Shown: positions 6,229 through 12,789 of the stretch, piece by piece | Layout: each line of letters opens with the position of its first letter | How positions within the stretch are numbered: the stretch's first letter is position 1 | Position numbers and translations under genes: made by a program | Assembly: GCA_905372355.1 (NCBI GenBank) | Contig: CAJPOT010000021.1 | Location: 1-23,851, forward strand | Direction of reading: 5' to 3' | DNA from: an uncultured Selenomonas sp. | GTDB taxonomy: Bacteria; Bacillota; Negativicutes; Selenomonadales; Selenomonadaceae | DNA: 23,851 nt | The notes under the pieces: generated by a model | Databases searched by the model: none | What the model was told of the DNA's origin: nothing | The model's input: only the letters and a program-made list of their open reading frames with translations

Positions 6229-8045
6229 ATTATTTGTTGGTCATGCCGCGCTTTGTCGATACGATCGGCGAGTGGTACCATTTCCCTTTGGGAATCCCTT
6301 ACGTTTCATCAAGCATGAAGCAGTCGGGACTTCGCGTATTTACGCTGAACATGAACAGCCGCGAGGGCGTGACGCGCGAGATCATAGCGGAAGAGATCCG
6401 AGCGCACTCGATCGACGTCGTTCTGACGGGCGGGCTGTCCTTCCAGTATCCGGCGATTCGCGAGATTTTGCAGGCGGCGAAGGAGGTCGATCCGCGCATC
6501 GTTACGGTCGCGGGCGGCGGCATCATCACGAGTGCGCCTGCGGCGGGAATGGAGGTCTTGGAGTTTGCGGACTACGGCATCGTCGGTGAGGGCGAGGAAA
6601 CGACGCCGGCGCTTTGTCACGCCTTGGAGTGCGGCGAGGATGTGATGGCAGTCGAGGGCATCGTTTACCGTGACGACGGCGTCTGGATGCGCACGAAGGC
6701 GCGTAAAGAGGTCGCCGATCTCGATGCGATTCCCTTTCCCGACTACGATGGATTCGACTTTTCGAAGATCGCCGCGATGGTGCCGAGTCTCCTCGGCATG
6801 AACGAGGATCATGCGATCACGATGACGACGAGCCGCTCGTGCCCGTTCCAGTGCACGTTCTGCTTCCATACGAGCGGCAGTCACTACCGCAAGCGTTCGT
6901 TGGACAATTTCTTCGAGGAACTTGACCTCCTCGTGGAAAAGTACCATATCAAGTACATCTTTGTGTCGGACGAGCTTTTTGCCATCAATATGCAGCGCGT
7001 GGTCGAATTCTGTGCGCGTATTAAGCCGTACAACATTCGCTGGTGGGCGCAGTTCCGCGTATGCGATGTCACGGAGGAGATGGTGCGCATCCTCAAGGAC
7101 TCGAACTGCGTGACGATGGGCTTCGGTTTGGAGAGCGCAGACGATGGCATCCTGCGCAGCATGAACAAGAAGATCCGTTTCGAGCAGACGGAGAAGGCTC
7201 TGGCTCTCGCCTACCAGTACGGGCTGACGATTCAGGGCGGCTTCATCTTCGGCGATGTGGAGGAAACGATCGAGACGGCGAAGCGCACGCTCGATTGGTG
7301 GAAGGCGCATACGGAATACGGCATCACGCTGAACTTCATCACGACGTATCCGGGAACGCCGCTCTACAAGACGGCGCTCGCACGCGGCATCATCAAGGAC
7401 GAGGTGAAGTTCATCCGCGACGGCTGCCCTGTCGTGAACCTTTCTAAGATGTCGAAGGAGGAGATGGACTGGCTTGCAGGCGAGGTCATGCGCCTGCCGC
7501 AGCGCGCTTTCCTGCCGCCTGAGGACATTCATGACGTGCATGTTGATTATGCGCATCGCGCTTTGAGCTTCACGGGAAAATGTACGGAATGCAGCGAGGA
7601 GAATCGTTGGGAGAACGTGCGATTTTTCACACGCAATGTCCTGACGTGCAAGAAGTGCGGCAAGAAGCACAAACTGCCGATCTTGCCCGAAGTCGTGCGC
7701 TACATCACGTCATCGGTGGAGATTTTGCGCGAGGAATGCGGCAAGATTGCTTTCTGGGGCATCAACGACTACTTTGCCACGATGATTCCCGACCTGCCTT
7801 TCGTCGGAGCGGCGGGCGTTTTTCTCATTGACAACTCGAAGATCAAGCAGGGCAGTGAGGTCGATGGGCATCTCATCCACAGCCCTGAGATTTTGGATGC
7901 AGAGGAGATCGATACGGTCGTCGTGCCTGTCGTTTCTCTAATGTCTACCATCGAGAAGCAGATTCATCAGGCGTTTCCGCGCGTCAAGAACGTCATCAAC
8001 ATTCTTGACCTCGTGAAGCCGACGGATGAAAAATGTGTGGGGTGA
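6225..8045 (+). CDS. B12-binding-type radical SAM protein with zinc ribbon and C-terminal Rossmann domain
   Basis: 606 residues with three parts. Residues 1-150 resemble the cobalamin-binding domain fused to many radical SAM enzymes (NYLLVMPRF, VLTGGLSFQYP, VAGGGIITSAP, YGIVGEGEET). The lower-axial His of the DxHxxG motif is not evident, so cobalamin binding is uncertain. Residues 200-430 form the radical SAM core with CPFQCTFC (C206, C210, C213). Residues 453-478 carry CTEC and CKKC, a likely zinc ribbon. From about 515 the sequence AFWGINDYFATM...VFLIDNS resembles the Rossmann domain at the N-terminus of the two FkbM proteins here. ATG at 6225 has GAGGTG upstream; the open frame extends further 5' but only over the radical SAM fragment. 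The family includes methylases and ring-rearranging enzymes. The substrate is unknown. Confidence 0.85.
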   Translation: MNYLLVMPRFVDTIGEWYHFPLGIPYVSSSMKQSGLRVFTLNMNSREGVTREIIAEEIRAHSIDVVLTGGLSFQYPAIREILQAAKEVDPRIVTVAGGGIITSAPAAGMEVLEFADYGIVGEGEETTPALCHALECGEDVMAVEGIVYRDDGVWMRTKARKEVADLDAIPFPDYDGFDFSKIAAMVPSLLGMNEDHAITMTTSRSCPFQCTFCFHTSGSHYRKRSLDNFFEELDLLVEKYHIKYIFVSDELFAINMQRVVEFCARIKPYNIRWWAQFRVCDVTEEMVRILKDSNCVTMGFGLESADDGILRSMNKKIRFEQTEKALALAYQYGLTIQGGFIFGDVEETIETAKRTLDWWKAHTEYGITLNFITTYPGTPLYKTALARGIIKDEVKFIRDGCPVVNLSKMSKEEMDWLAGEVMRLPQRAFLPPEDIHDVHVDYAHRALSFTGKCTECSEENRWENVRFFTRNVLTCKKCGKKHKLPILPEVVRYITSSVEILREECGKIAFWGINDYFATMIPDLPFVGAAGVFLIDNSKIKQGSEVDGHLIHSPEILDAEEIDTVVVPVVSLMSTIEKQIHQAFPRVKNVINILDLVKPTDEKCVG

Positions 8046-8058
8046 TGAAGGAATGTCG

Positions 8059-9120
8059 ATGGAAAAGTTTGCAGCGGGAGAGTTGTCGGAGCTTTTTACT
8101 GCGCCATACGTCATCTGGGGCACGGGGCGTGTAGCGCAGGCATTTTATCGGACGTACTGTGCGCCCGAGGGCAAGAAGCCGATCTTCTGGGTGGACAGCA
8201 ACGCGGCGAAGCACGGCAGCCGCATCGCGGGCATTGAGGTCGTCGCGCCCGAGACGTTCTATCAACGGAGTGAGGATATGTACGCCAAGGGCGGGCGACT
8301 GTCCGTCGTCATCGGCGCGACGGGCATTTTCCTGCTCGAAATCCTTTCTTTGCTGGAGCGCAGGATGGTCAAGGCGGCAGTCTATTCCGCCGTACAGCTT
8401 GACGCCGCGTGCTATTTTTCTGCGGAACACGCCCGAATCGAGAAGATCGCGCAGAAGTTCTCTGACGAGAAGTCACGTCATATTTATCGCTCGCTTATCG
8501 CGAACATGAAGAGCGGCAGGCCTGTAGATTTTTCGCTCTATGAGCCGAACCAATACTTCGGCAACGATGTTATCGGTGAACTTGCGCGAGGGGAGGTCTT
8601 TGTCGATGCGGGCGTGTGTCATGGCGAGGAAATTGACCGTGCAATCCACGGGGGGGGCATATTTGTCCACGGGTTTGAGCCGGATGCGGAGAACTATGCG
8701 TATCTATTGAAGAAATACGAGGGCAGGGACGATGTGCGCATTCATCCGTGTGCGCTGTGGGATAAGGATGAGCGGCTCGTATTTCAAAGCAACGCCGCGA
8801 CGCCGTCGGCTTCGCGACTGGCGGGCGCGGATGCGCACGAAGAGGCGGCGGGCATCGCGGCGCGGCCGCTCGACGATGTGCTGCAGGGCGCAGCGTGCAC
8901 GCTTCTCAAGATGGATATTGAGGGGGCGGAGTACAACGCGCTTCTCGGCGCGGCAAAGACGATCGAGCAGCATCGCCCGAAACTTGCGGTCTGCGTCTAT
9001 CATAGCTTGGAGGACTATGTGCGCATCCCGGAGCTGCTCATGGAACGCTATCCGTTCTACCGTTTCTTCCTGCGTCAGCACAGCGCGACGAGCGGTGAGA
9101 CGGTGCTTTACGCATTATGA
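8059..9120 (+). CDS. FkbM family methyltransferase with N-terminal Rossmann domain (second copy)
   Basis: 353 residues from the chosen start. VIWGTGRVAQAF (GxG at 21-23) marks an N-terminal nucleotide-binding domain, and FVDAGVCHGEE (181-191) plus KMDIEGAEYNAL (near 284-295) mark the FkbM methyltransferase domain. It ends in the same RIPELLMERYPFYRFFLRQ type of segment as the 1786 protein. It probably O-methylates a sugar hydroxyl. ATG at 8059 was preferred because AAGGA (8048-8052) lies 6 nt upstream. In-frame ATGs at 8053 (no spacing to AAGGA) and 8026 (no ribosome binding site, overlapping the previous gene) are alternatives. Its stop overlaps the next ATG. Confidence 0.88.
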   Translation: MEKFAAGELSELFTAPYVIWGTGRVAQAFYRTYCAPEGKKPIFWVDSNAAKHGSRIAGIEVVAPETFYQRSEDMYAKGGRLSVVIGATGIFLLEILSLLERRMVKAAVYSAVQLDAACYFSAEHARIEKIAQKFSDEKSRHIYRSLIANMKSGRPVDFSLYEPNQYFGNDVIGELARGEVFVDAGVCHGEEIDRAIHGGGIFVHGFEPDAENYAYLLKKYEGRDDVRIHPCALWDKDERLVFQSNAATPSASRLAGADAHEEAAGIAARPLDDVLQGAACTLLKMDIEGAEYNALLGAAKTIEQHRPKLAVCVYHSLEDYVRIPELLMERYPFYRFFLRQHSATSGETVLYAL

Positions 9121-9755
9121 CGGGACAGCGGAAGTTGACGGCGGCAATCGCCCGAGAGTATCTGCGTGAGGCGCATAGGCGCGCGCCGAAGCTGTGGATT
9201 CGCCACTCGTACTATGTCGGGCTGGCGGCGGGGAAGATTGCGGCGCGTGTGCCGGCGATGGACGGCGATCTTGCATGTGCCTATGGTTTTTTGCACGACA
9301 TCGGGCGGCGCTTCGGTGAGATGCGCATCAATCACATTTTCTGCGGCTGGCGCTACCTTTTGGCAGAAGGCTACGAGGAGGCGGCGCGCATTTGCCTCAC
9401 ACATTCCTTTCCTGTGCAGGATGCGCGTTCGGTCACGGGCGTTTGGGACAGCACGGAGGAGGATATCGCTTTCTTGCGAGAGTACCTTCCAAGCATCATC
9501 TACACGGATTATGACCGCTTGATTCAGCTTGCCGATGTCCTGGGCGACGCTTCGGGCATCGTCGTCCTGGAGAAGCGGCTCGTCGATATCATCCGCCGCT
9601 ACGGACTTGATGCGGCGAACGTCCCCTCGCGCTGGGCGGCGCTCTTCGCTATCAAGGAGGATTTCGAGCAGCGCATGGGCATGACGATCGAGGAGGTCTT
9701 GGAGCTGCGTCCGTGCAGCTTCGAGCAGGCGTTTTCAGAGGAGGATTGGACGTGA
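9117..9755 (+). CDS. HD-domain phosphohydrolase within the glycan cluster
   Basis: 212 residues with the HD superfamily metal-binding set: H30 (WIRHSYYVG), H60-D61 (FLHDIGRR) and D140 (QLADVLGD). HD proteins hydrolyse phosphomonoesters, nucleotides or cyclic dinucleotides. This small single-domain type has no recognised sensor or GGDEF partner and lacks the HD-GYP signature. It overlaps the FkbM stop by 4 bases (ATGA) and overlaps the epimerase GTG in the same way, so it is co-translated with sugar enzymes. Possible jobs are removal of a sugar phosphate or nucleotide by-product, or an unrelated passenger role. The substrate is not predictable. Confidence 0.82.
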   Translation: MTGQRKLTAAIAREYLREAHRRAPKLWIRHSYYVGLAAGKIAARVPAMDGDLACAYGFLHDIGRRFGEMRINHIFCGWRYLLAEGYEEAARICLTHSFPVQDARSVTGVWDSTEEDIAFLREYLPSIIYTDYDRLIQLADVLGDASGIVVLEKRLVDIIRRYGLDAANVPSRWAALFAIKEDFEQRMGMTIEEVLELRPCSFEQAFSEEDWT

Positions 9756-10309
9756 CGGAGGCAGCAGGGATTTTCACGCGTGAGGAAACGCGGCTTGCAG
9801 GCTGCTATGTCCTGCGCACGAAGGTGCGCGAGGATATGCGCGGCTCTTTCACGAAGGTGTACCATGAGGGCGCTTTTCGCGAGTTGGGACTGACGACGGA
9901 GTTTCGAGAGGAATACTTCTCCGTTTCCAAGAGGAATGTGCTGCGCGGTCTCCACTTCCAATTGCCGCCCGCCGACCACGAGAAGCTCGTCTGGTGCATG
10001 AGCGGCAAGGTGCTTGATGTCGTGCTCGACTTGCGCCGCGCGTCCTCGACGTATGGCGCGCATCAGAGCTTCATGCTGTCCGGAAGTTCGGGCGAGATGA
10101 TTTATATCCCGCGCGGCATGGCGCACGGATTTTTGACTTTGAGCGATGAAGCCGTCATGATGTACAAGGTGACGAGCGTCTATGCACCCGCGTGTGATGC
10201 GGGCATACGCTGGGATACGGCGGGTATCGACTGGGGCGTTTCCTCGCCGCTTCTGTCGGAGCGCGATCAGGGGTTCGTTTCTTTGGCAGATTTTTCGAGT
10301 CCGTTTTGA
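9752..10309 (+). CDS. dTDP-4-dehydrorhamnose 3,5-epimerase family (RmlC/RfbC-like) protein
   Basis: 185 residues of the RmlC cupin fold. Conserved segments are RGSFTKVYHEGAF, EEYFSVSKRNVLRGLHFQ (with the catalytic-type His), KLVWCMSGKVLDVVLDLRR, YIPRGMAHGFLTL and AGIRWDTAGIDWG. RmlC epimerises C3 and C5 of dTDP-4-keto-6-deoxyglucose; relatives act on other NDP-4-keto sugars or at C3 only. No rmlA, rmlB or rmlD lies in the window, so the substrate may be a CDP or other nucleotide sugar made elsewhere. GTG at 9752 overlaps the HD gene's TGA and is preceded by GAGGAGG. The product probably goes to the SDR at 11642 and the glycosyltransferases. Confidence 0.88.
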   Translation: MTEAAGIFTREETRLAGCYVLRTKVREDMRGSFTKVYHEGAFRELGLTTEFREEYFSVSKRNVLRGLHFQLPPADHEKLVWCMSGKVLDVVLDLRRASSTYGAHQSFMLSGSSGEMIYIPRGMAHGFLTLSDEAVMMYKVTSVYAPACDAGIRWDTAGIDWGVSSPLLSERDQGFVSLADFSSPF

Positions 10310-10352
10310 TGGTTTGATCGTTTGGATGTGTCGATGTACGAGGGGGATGACG

Positions 10353-11645
10353 ATGCGCGAGATACTTCATATCACGACGCACATGGGCGGCGGTGTCGGC
10401 AAGGTGCTTTCGGGGCTTCTTGCCGCCTTTGCTGCCGAGGGCGGGGATCGCCACGAGCTTCTGCTGCTCGAAGAGCCAGAGAAGCGCAATTTCTTCGATC
10501 TTCTTGCCGAGGCGGGCGTCGCCGCACACGTCGAGCAGGATGCGGCGAAGATCGCCGAGACGATGGCGCGTGCGGACATCGTGCAGTTGGAGTGGTGGCA
10601 TCATCCGCGCATGGTGCGCTTCTTGCTGGAACTGCCGCCCGTGCCCGCGCGGCTCGTCCTCTGGGCGCACGTTTCGGGCGCGTTCTATCCTTGGCTGCCG
10701 TCCGCATTCCTGCGCGTGTCGCAGCGCTTCGTATTCACGTCGGCATATTCGTATGAGAATCCTTTCTGGGACGCGGCGCAGCGCACTTGGGCGAAGGAGC
10801 ACGCCGCGATGGTCAACAGCGTCGGCGACTTCTCGGCAGAGGAGCCGCGTCATGAGGCGCACACGGGATTTTCTGTCGGCTACGTCGGCACGCTTTCCTA
10901 TGCGAAGCTGCATCCCGATTTTGTGCGGTTCTGTGCGCGTGTCAAGGACATCTGCGGCGTTTTTTTTCGTCTGGTCGGCGACGCGGAGAACGAGGCGCGG
11001 ATTCGCCGCGATGCGGCGCCTTTCGGTCTTGCCGAGCAGCTTTCCTTTGCGGGCTATGTGACGGATGTGACGGCGGAACTGCGCCGTATGGATGTCTTCG
11101 CCTATCTGCTCAATCCGCAGCATTTCGGCACGACGGAGAATGTGTTGCTTGAGGCGATGAATGCGGGTCTTGCCGTCGTCGCGCTCGACCAATGTGCGGA
11201 AAAACATCTCGTGCGTCACGGCGAAACGGGACTCTTGGTGCGCACGCCCGAGGAGTTCGAGCAGGCTCTGCGCCGTCTCTATGCGCATCCTGAGGAGCGC
11301 GCGCGGCTCGGGCGAAATGCGCGGCGCTATATCGAGGAGAATTTTTCCGTAGGGCGCACGGCGGCGCATTTGAACGCCATCTACGATGCGGTCATGAAAA
11401 TGGAGAAGACGATGTGCGATTTCACCGGCATGGGAAAAGACCCGCATGAGGTATTTTTGAACTTCCTGCCGCCGCCGCTTCGCGAAGGTTTTGCGCAGGG
11501 GAGCGTGCCGAAGGAGCTGCCGGAAATCCTCTTGGGCGAGAGCAAGAGTTCCGTGCGCCATTTCGCGCGGATCTTCCCCGAGGACGAGATGCTTTGCGGC
11601 TGGGCGCGTGAAATCGTGCAGAGAAAGGGGGGCGGTGCGCGATGA
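10353..11645 (+). CDS. GT4-family (GT-B fold) glycosyltransferase
   Basis: 430 residues. The N-terminus REILHITTHMGGGVGKVLSGLL is the glycine-rich acceptor-side loop typical of GT-B enzymes. The C-terminal donor domain has VGYVGTLSYAKLHPDF, FAGYVTDVTAELRRMDVFAYLL and TTENVLLEAMNAGLAVV, the E-x7-E-type motif of family 4, then GETGLLV. A tail of about 75 residues follows the GT domain (from MKMEKTMCDF) and has no motif I recognise. ATG at 10353 was chosen because AGGGGG (10341-10346) lies 6 nt upstream; ATG at 10347 directly abuts it. It overlaps the SDR gene by 4 bases. It likely adds one sugar of the cluster's glycan. Confidence 0.88.
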   Translation: MREILHITTHMGGGVGKVLSGLLAAFAAEGGDRHELLLLEEPEKRNFFDLLAEAGVAAHVEQDAAKIAETMARADIVQLEWWHHPRMVRFLLELPPVPARLVLWAHVSGAFYPWLPSAFLRVSQRFVFTSAYSYENPFWDAAQRTWAKEHAAMVNSVGDFSAEEPRHEAHTGFSVGYVGTLSYAKLHPDFVRFCARVKDICGVFFRLVGDAENEARIRRDAAPFGLAEQLSFAGYVTDVTAELRRMDVFAYLLNPQHFGTTENVLLEAMNAGLAVVALDQCAEKHLVRHGETGLLVRTPEEFEQALRRLYAHPEERARLGRNARRYIEENFSVGRTAAHLNAIYDAVMKMEKTMCDFTGMGKDPHEVFLNFLPPPLREGFAQGSVPKELPEILLGESKSSVRHFARIFPEDEMLCGWAREIVQRKGGGAR

Positions 11646-12508
11646 AGAAGCGCATCCTCTTGACGGGCGTCACGGGCTTTGTCGGCAGGCATCTCGCGCA
11701 GCGCATGATCGAGGCGGGCTGGGAGGTCGCTGCCATCGTGCGCCCGTCGTCGGATTTGAAGGCGCTTTCCACTGCGGTGCGTGGGTGTGTCGATTTCCAT
11801 GTGTACGCGGGCGGCACGCTCACGGATATCGTGCGCGAGGCGGAGCCGACGGTCGTCTCTCATCTCGCTTCGCTCTATCTTGCTGCGCATGAGAGTGCGG
11901 ATATTCCGGCGCTCGTCGCGAGCAACATCCTCTTCGGCACGGAGCTGCTGGAAGCGATGGCGAAGAACGATGTGCGCCGCTTCGTCTTTGCGGGCACGAG
12001 CTGGCAGCACTATCAAGGGATGCTCTATTCGCCCGTCAACCTCTATGCGGCGACGAAGGAAGCATTCGAGGTCATGCTGCGCTACTACGAGGAGACGGCG
12101 GGGCTTCATGCCGTCGGTTTGAAGCTCTTCGATACCTATGGCGAGGGAGATACGCGGCGCAAGATTCTCGCGCTCTTAGAGGAGGCGGCAAAGACGGGCG
12201 AAGAGCTTGCCCTTTCGCCCGGCGAGCAGAAGCTCGACCTCGTCCATGTCGATGACGTCGCCGAAGCTTTTCGGCTTGCGGCGGAGTATCTTGCAGCGGA
12301 CAGAGCGGACATCTGCGGCGAGTACGCCGTGAGTGCAGGGACGGCGCTATCGCTTCGGGAAATCGCCGCGCGTCTGGAAAAGCTGCTCGGCAAGAAAATT
12401 CCCGCACGCTGGGGCGCACGGCCTTACCGCAGCCGCGAGGTCATGGAGCCGTGGAGCACGGGCAGGCTTTTGCCAGGCTGGCAGCGCAGGCACAAGGAGA
12501 TCATGTAG
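11642..12508 (+). CDS. NAD-dependent epimerase/dehydratase (extended SDR) for nucleotide sugar
   Basis: 288 residues. LTGVTGFVGRHLAQ gives the GxxGxxG NAD(P)-binding motif near residues 8-14. HLASLYLAAH follows, then the catalytic Y-x3-K in NLYAATK and the substrate-side LFDTYGEGD. HVDDVAEAFRLA is typical of extended SDRs. The size and motifs suit reductases or epimerases acting on NDP-4-keto-6-deoxysugars (CDP-abequose synthase, RmlD or GalE type), which fits the RmlC-like gene upstream. The exact reaction cannot be assigned. ATGA overlap couples it to the GT4 gene. It is the last gene of the cluster; only the tRNA-Ser promoter follows, and I see no T-tract terminator directly after its stop. 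Confidence 0.85.
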   Translation: MKKRILLTGVTGFVGRHLAQRMIEAGWEVAAIVRPSSDLKALSTAVRGCVDFHVYAGGTLTDIVREAEPTVVSHLASLYLAAHESADIPALVASNILFGTELLEAMAKNDVRRFVFAGTSWQHYQGMLYSPVNLYAATKEAFEVMLRYYEETAGLHAVGLKLFDTYGEGDTRRKILALLEEAAKTGEELALSPGEQKLDLVHVDDVAEAFRLAAEYLAADRADICGEYAVSAGTALSLREIAARLEKLLGKKIPARWGARPYRSREVMEPWSTGRLLPGWQRRHKEIM

Positions 12509-12510
12509 CT

Positions 12511-12590
12511 TACGGAAAATTTCGGTTGACAAGGCGGCATGGGTCTGTTATTATATTTTATGTCGCTAGCTTGCGGACAGATTTTCCGTA
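12511..12590. repeat. Inverted repeat flanking the tRNA-Ser promoter
   Basis: TACGGAAAAT (12511-12520) and ATTTTCCGTA (12581-12590) are perfect 10-bp inverted copies enclosing the promoter and start site. TAGCTTGCG is directly repeated at 12567-12575 and 12589-12597. Read-through RNA from the SDR gene could fold into a stem with a 60-nt loop here. Confidence 0.55.
12526..12554 (+). promoter_or_regulatory. Sigma-70 promoter of tRNA-Ser
   Basis: A perfect -35 TTGACA (12526-12531) and -10 TATTAT (12549-12554) are separated by 17 bp. Transcription would start near 12561, about 50 bases before the mature tRNA-Ser. This is the strongest promoter visible in the window, as expected for a stable RNA. 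Confidence 0.88.
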
Positions 12591-12611
12591 GCTTGCGCGT
12601 CAATCGCATAT

Positions 12612-12702
12612 GGAGTGGTACTCAAGAGGCTGAAGAGGACGGTTTGCTAAATCGTTAGTGTGGGCAACTGCAGCGGAGGTTCGAATCCTCTCCACTCCGC
12701 CA
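12612..12702 (+). tRNA. tRNA-Ser (GCT)
   Basis: Acceptor GGAGTGG (12612-12618) pairs with CCACTCC (12692-12698), discriminator G at 12699 and encoded CCA at 12700-12702. The anticodon loop TTGCTAA gives anticodon GCT, reading AGC/AGU. The long variable arm and 91-nt length mark a class II tRNA. It has its own promoter and terminator, so it is a single-gene transcript. Confidence 0.97.
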
Positions 12703-12714
12703 TTTGAAAATATG

Positions 12715-12741
12715 ACCGCCGATTTCGTTCGGCGGTTTTTT
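12715..12741 (+). terminator. Rho-independent terminator of tRNA-Ser
   Basis: ACCGCCGA (12715-12722) and TCGGCGGT (12729-12736) form an 8-bp stem with a 6-nt loop, followed by a run of six T (12736-12741). Flanking A-rich and T-rich bases could extend the stem. It lies between convergent genes and may also slow transcription from the DUF4127 gene. Confidence 0.9.
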
Positions 12742-12789
12742 CATATTCGTAGGTTTTGACGTCTCATGCAGAATTGTTCCCTTGAACCG

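Noticed and set aside
2934..8045. A RiPP pathway, with a precursor peptide for the SPASM-type enzymes
   Set aside because: Gaps between these genes are too short for a precursor ORF, the only small ORF is a radical SAM fragment, and no RiPP recognition domain or peptidase is seen.
91..12702. tRNA-flanked genomic island with attachment sites
   Set aside because: No second copy of the tRNA-His, tRNA-Trp or tRNA-Ser 3' ends was found, and there is no integrase gene.
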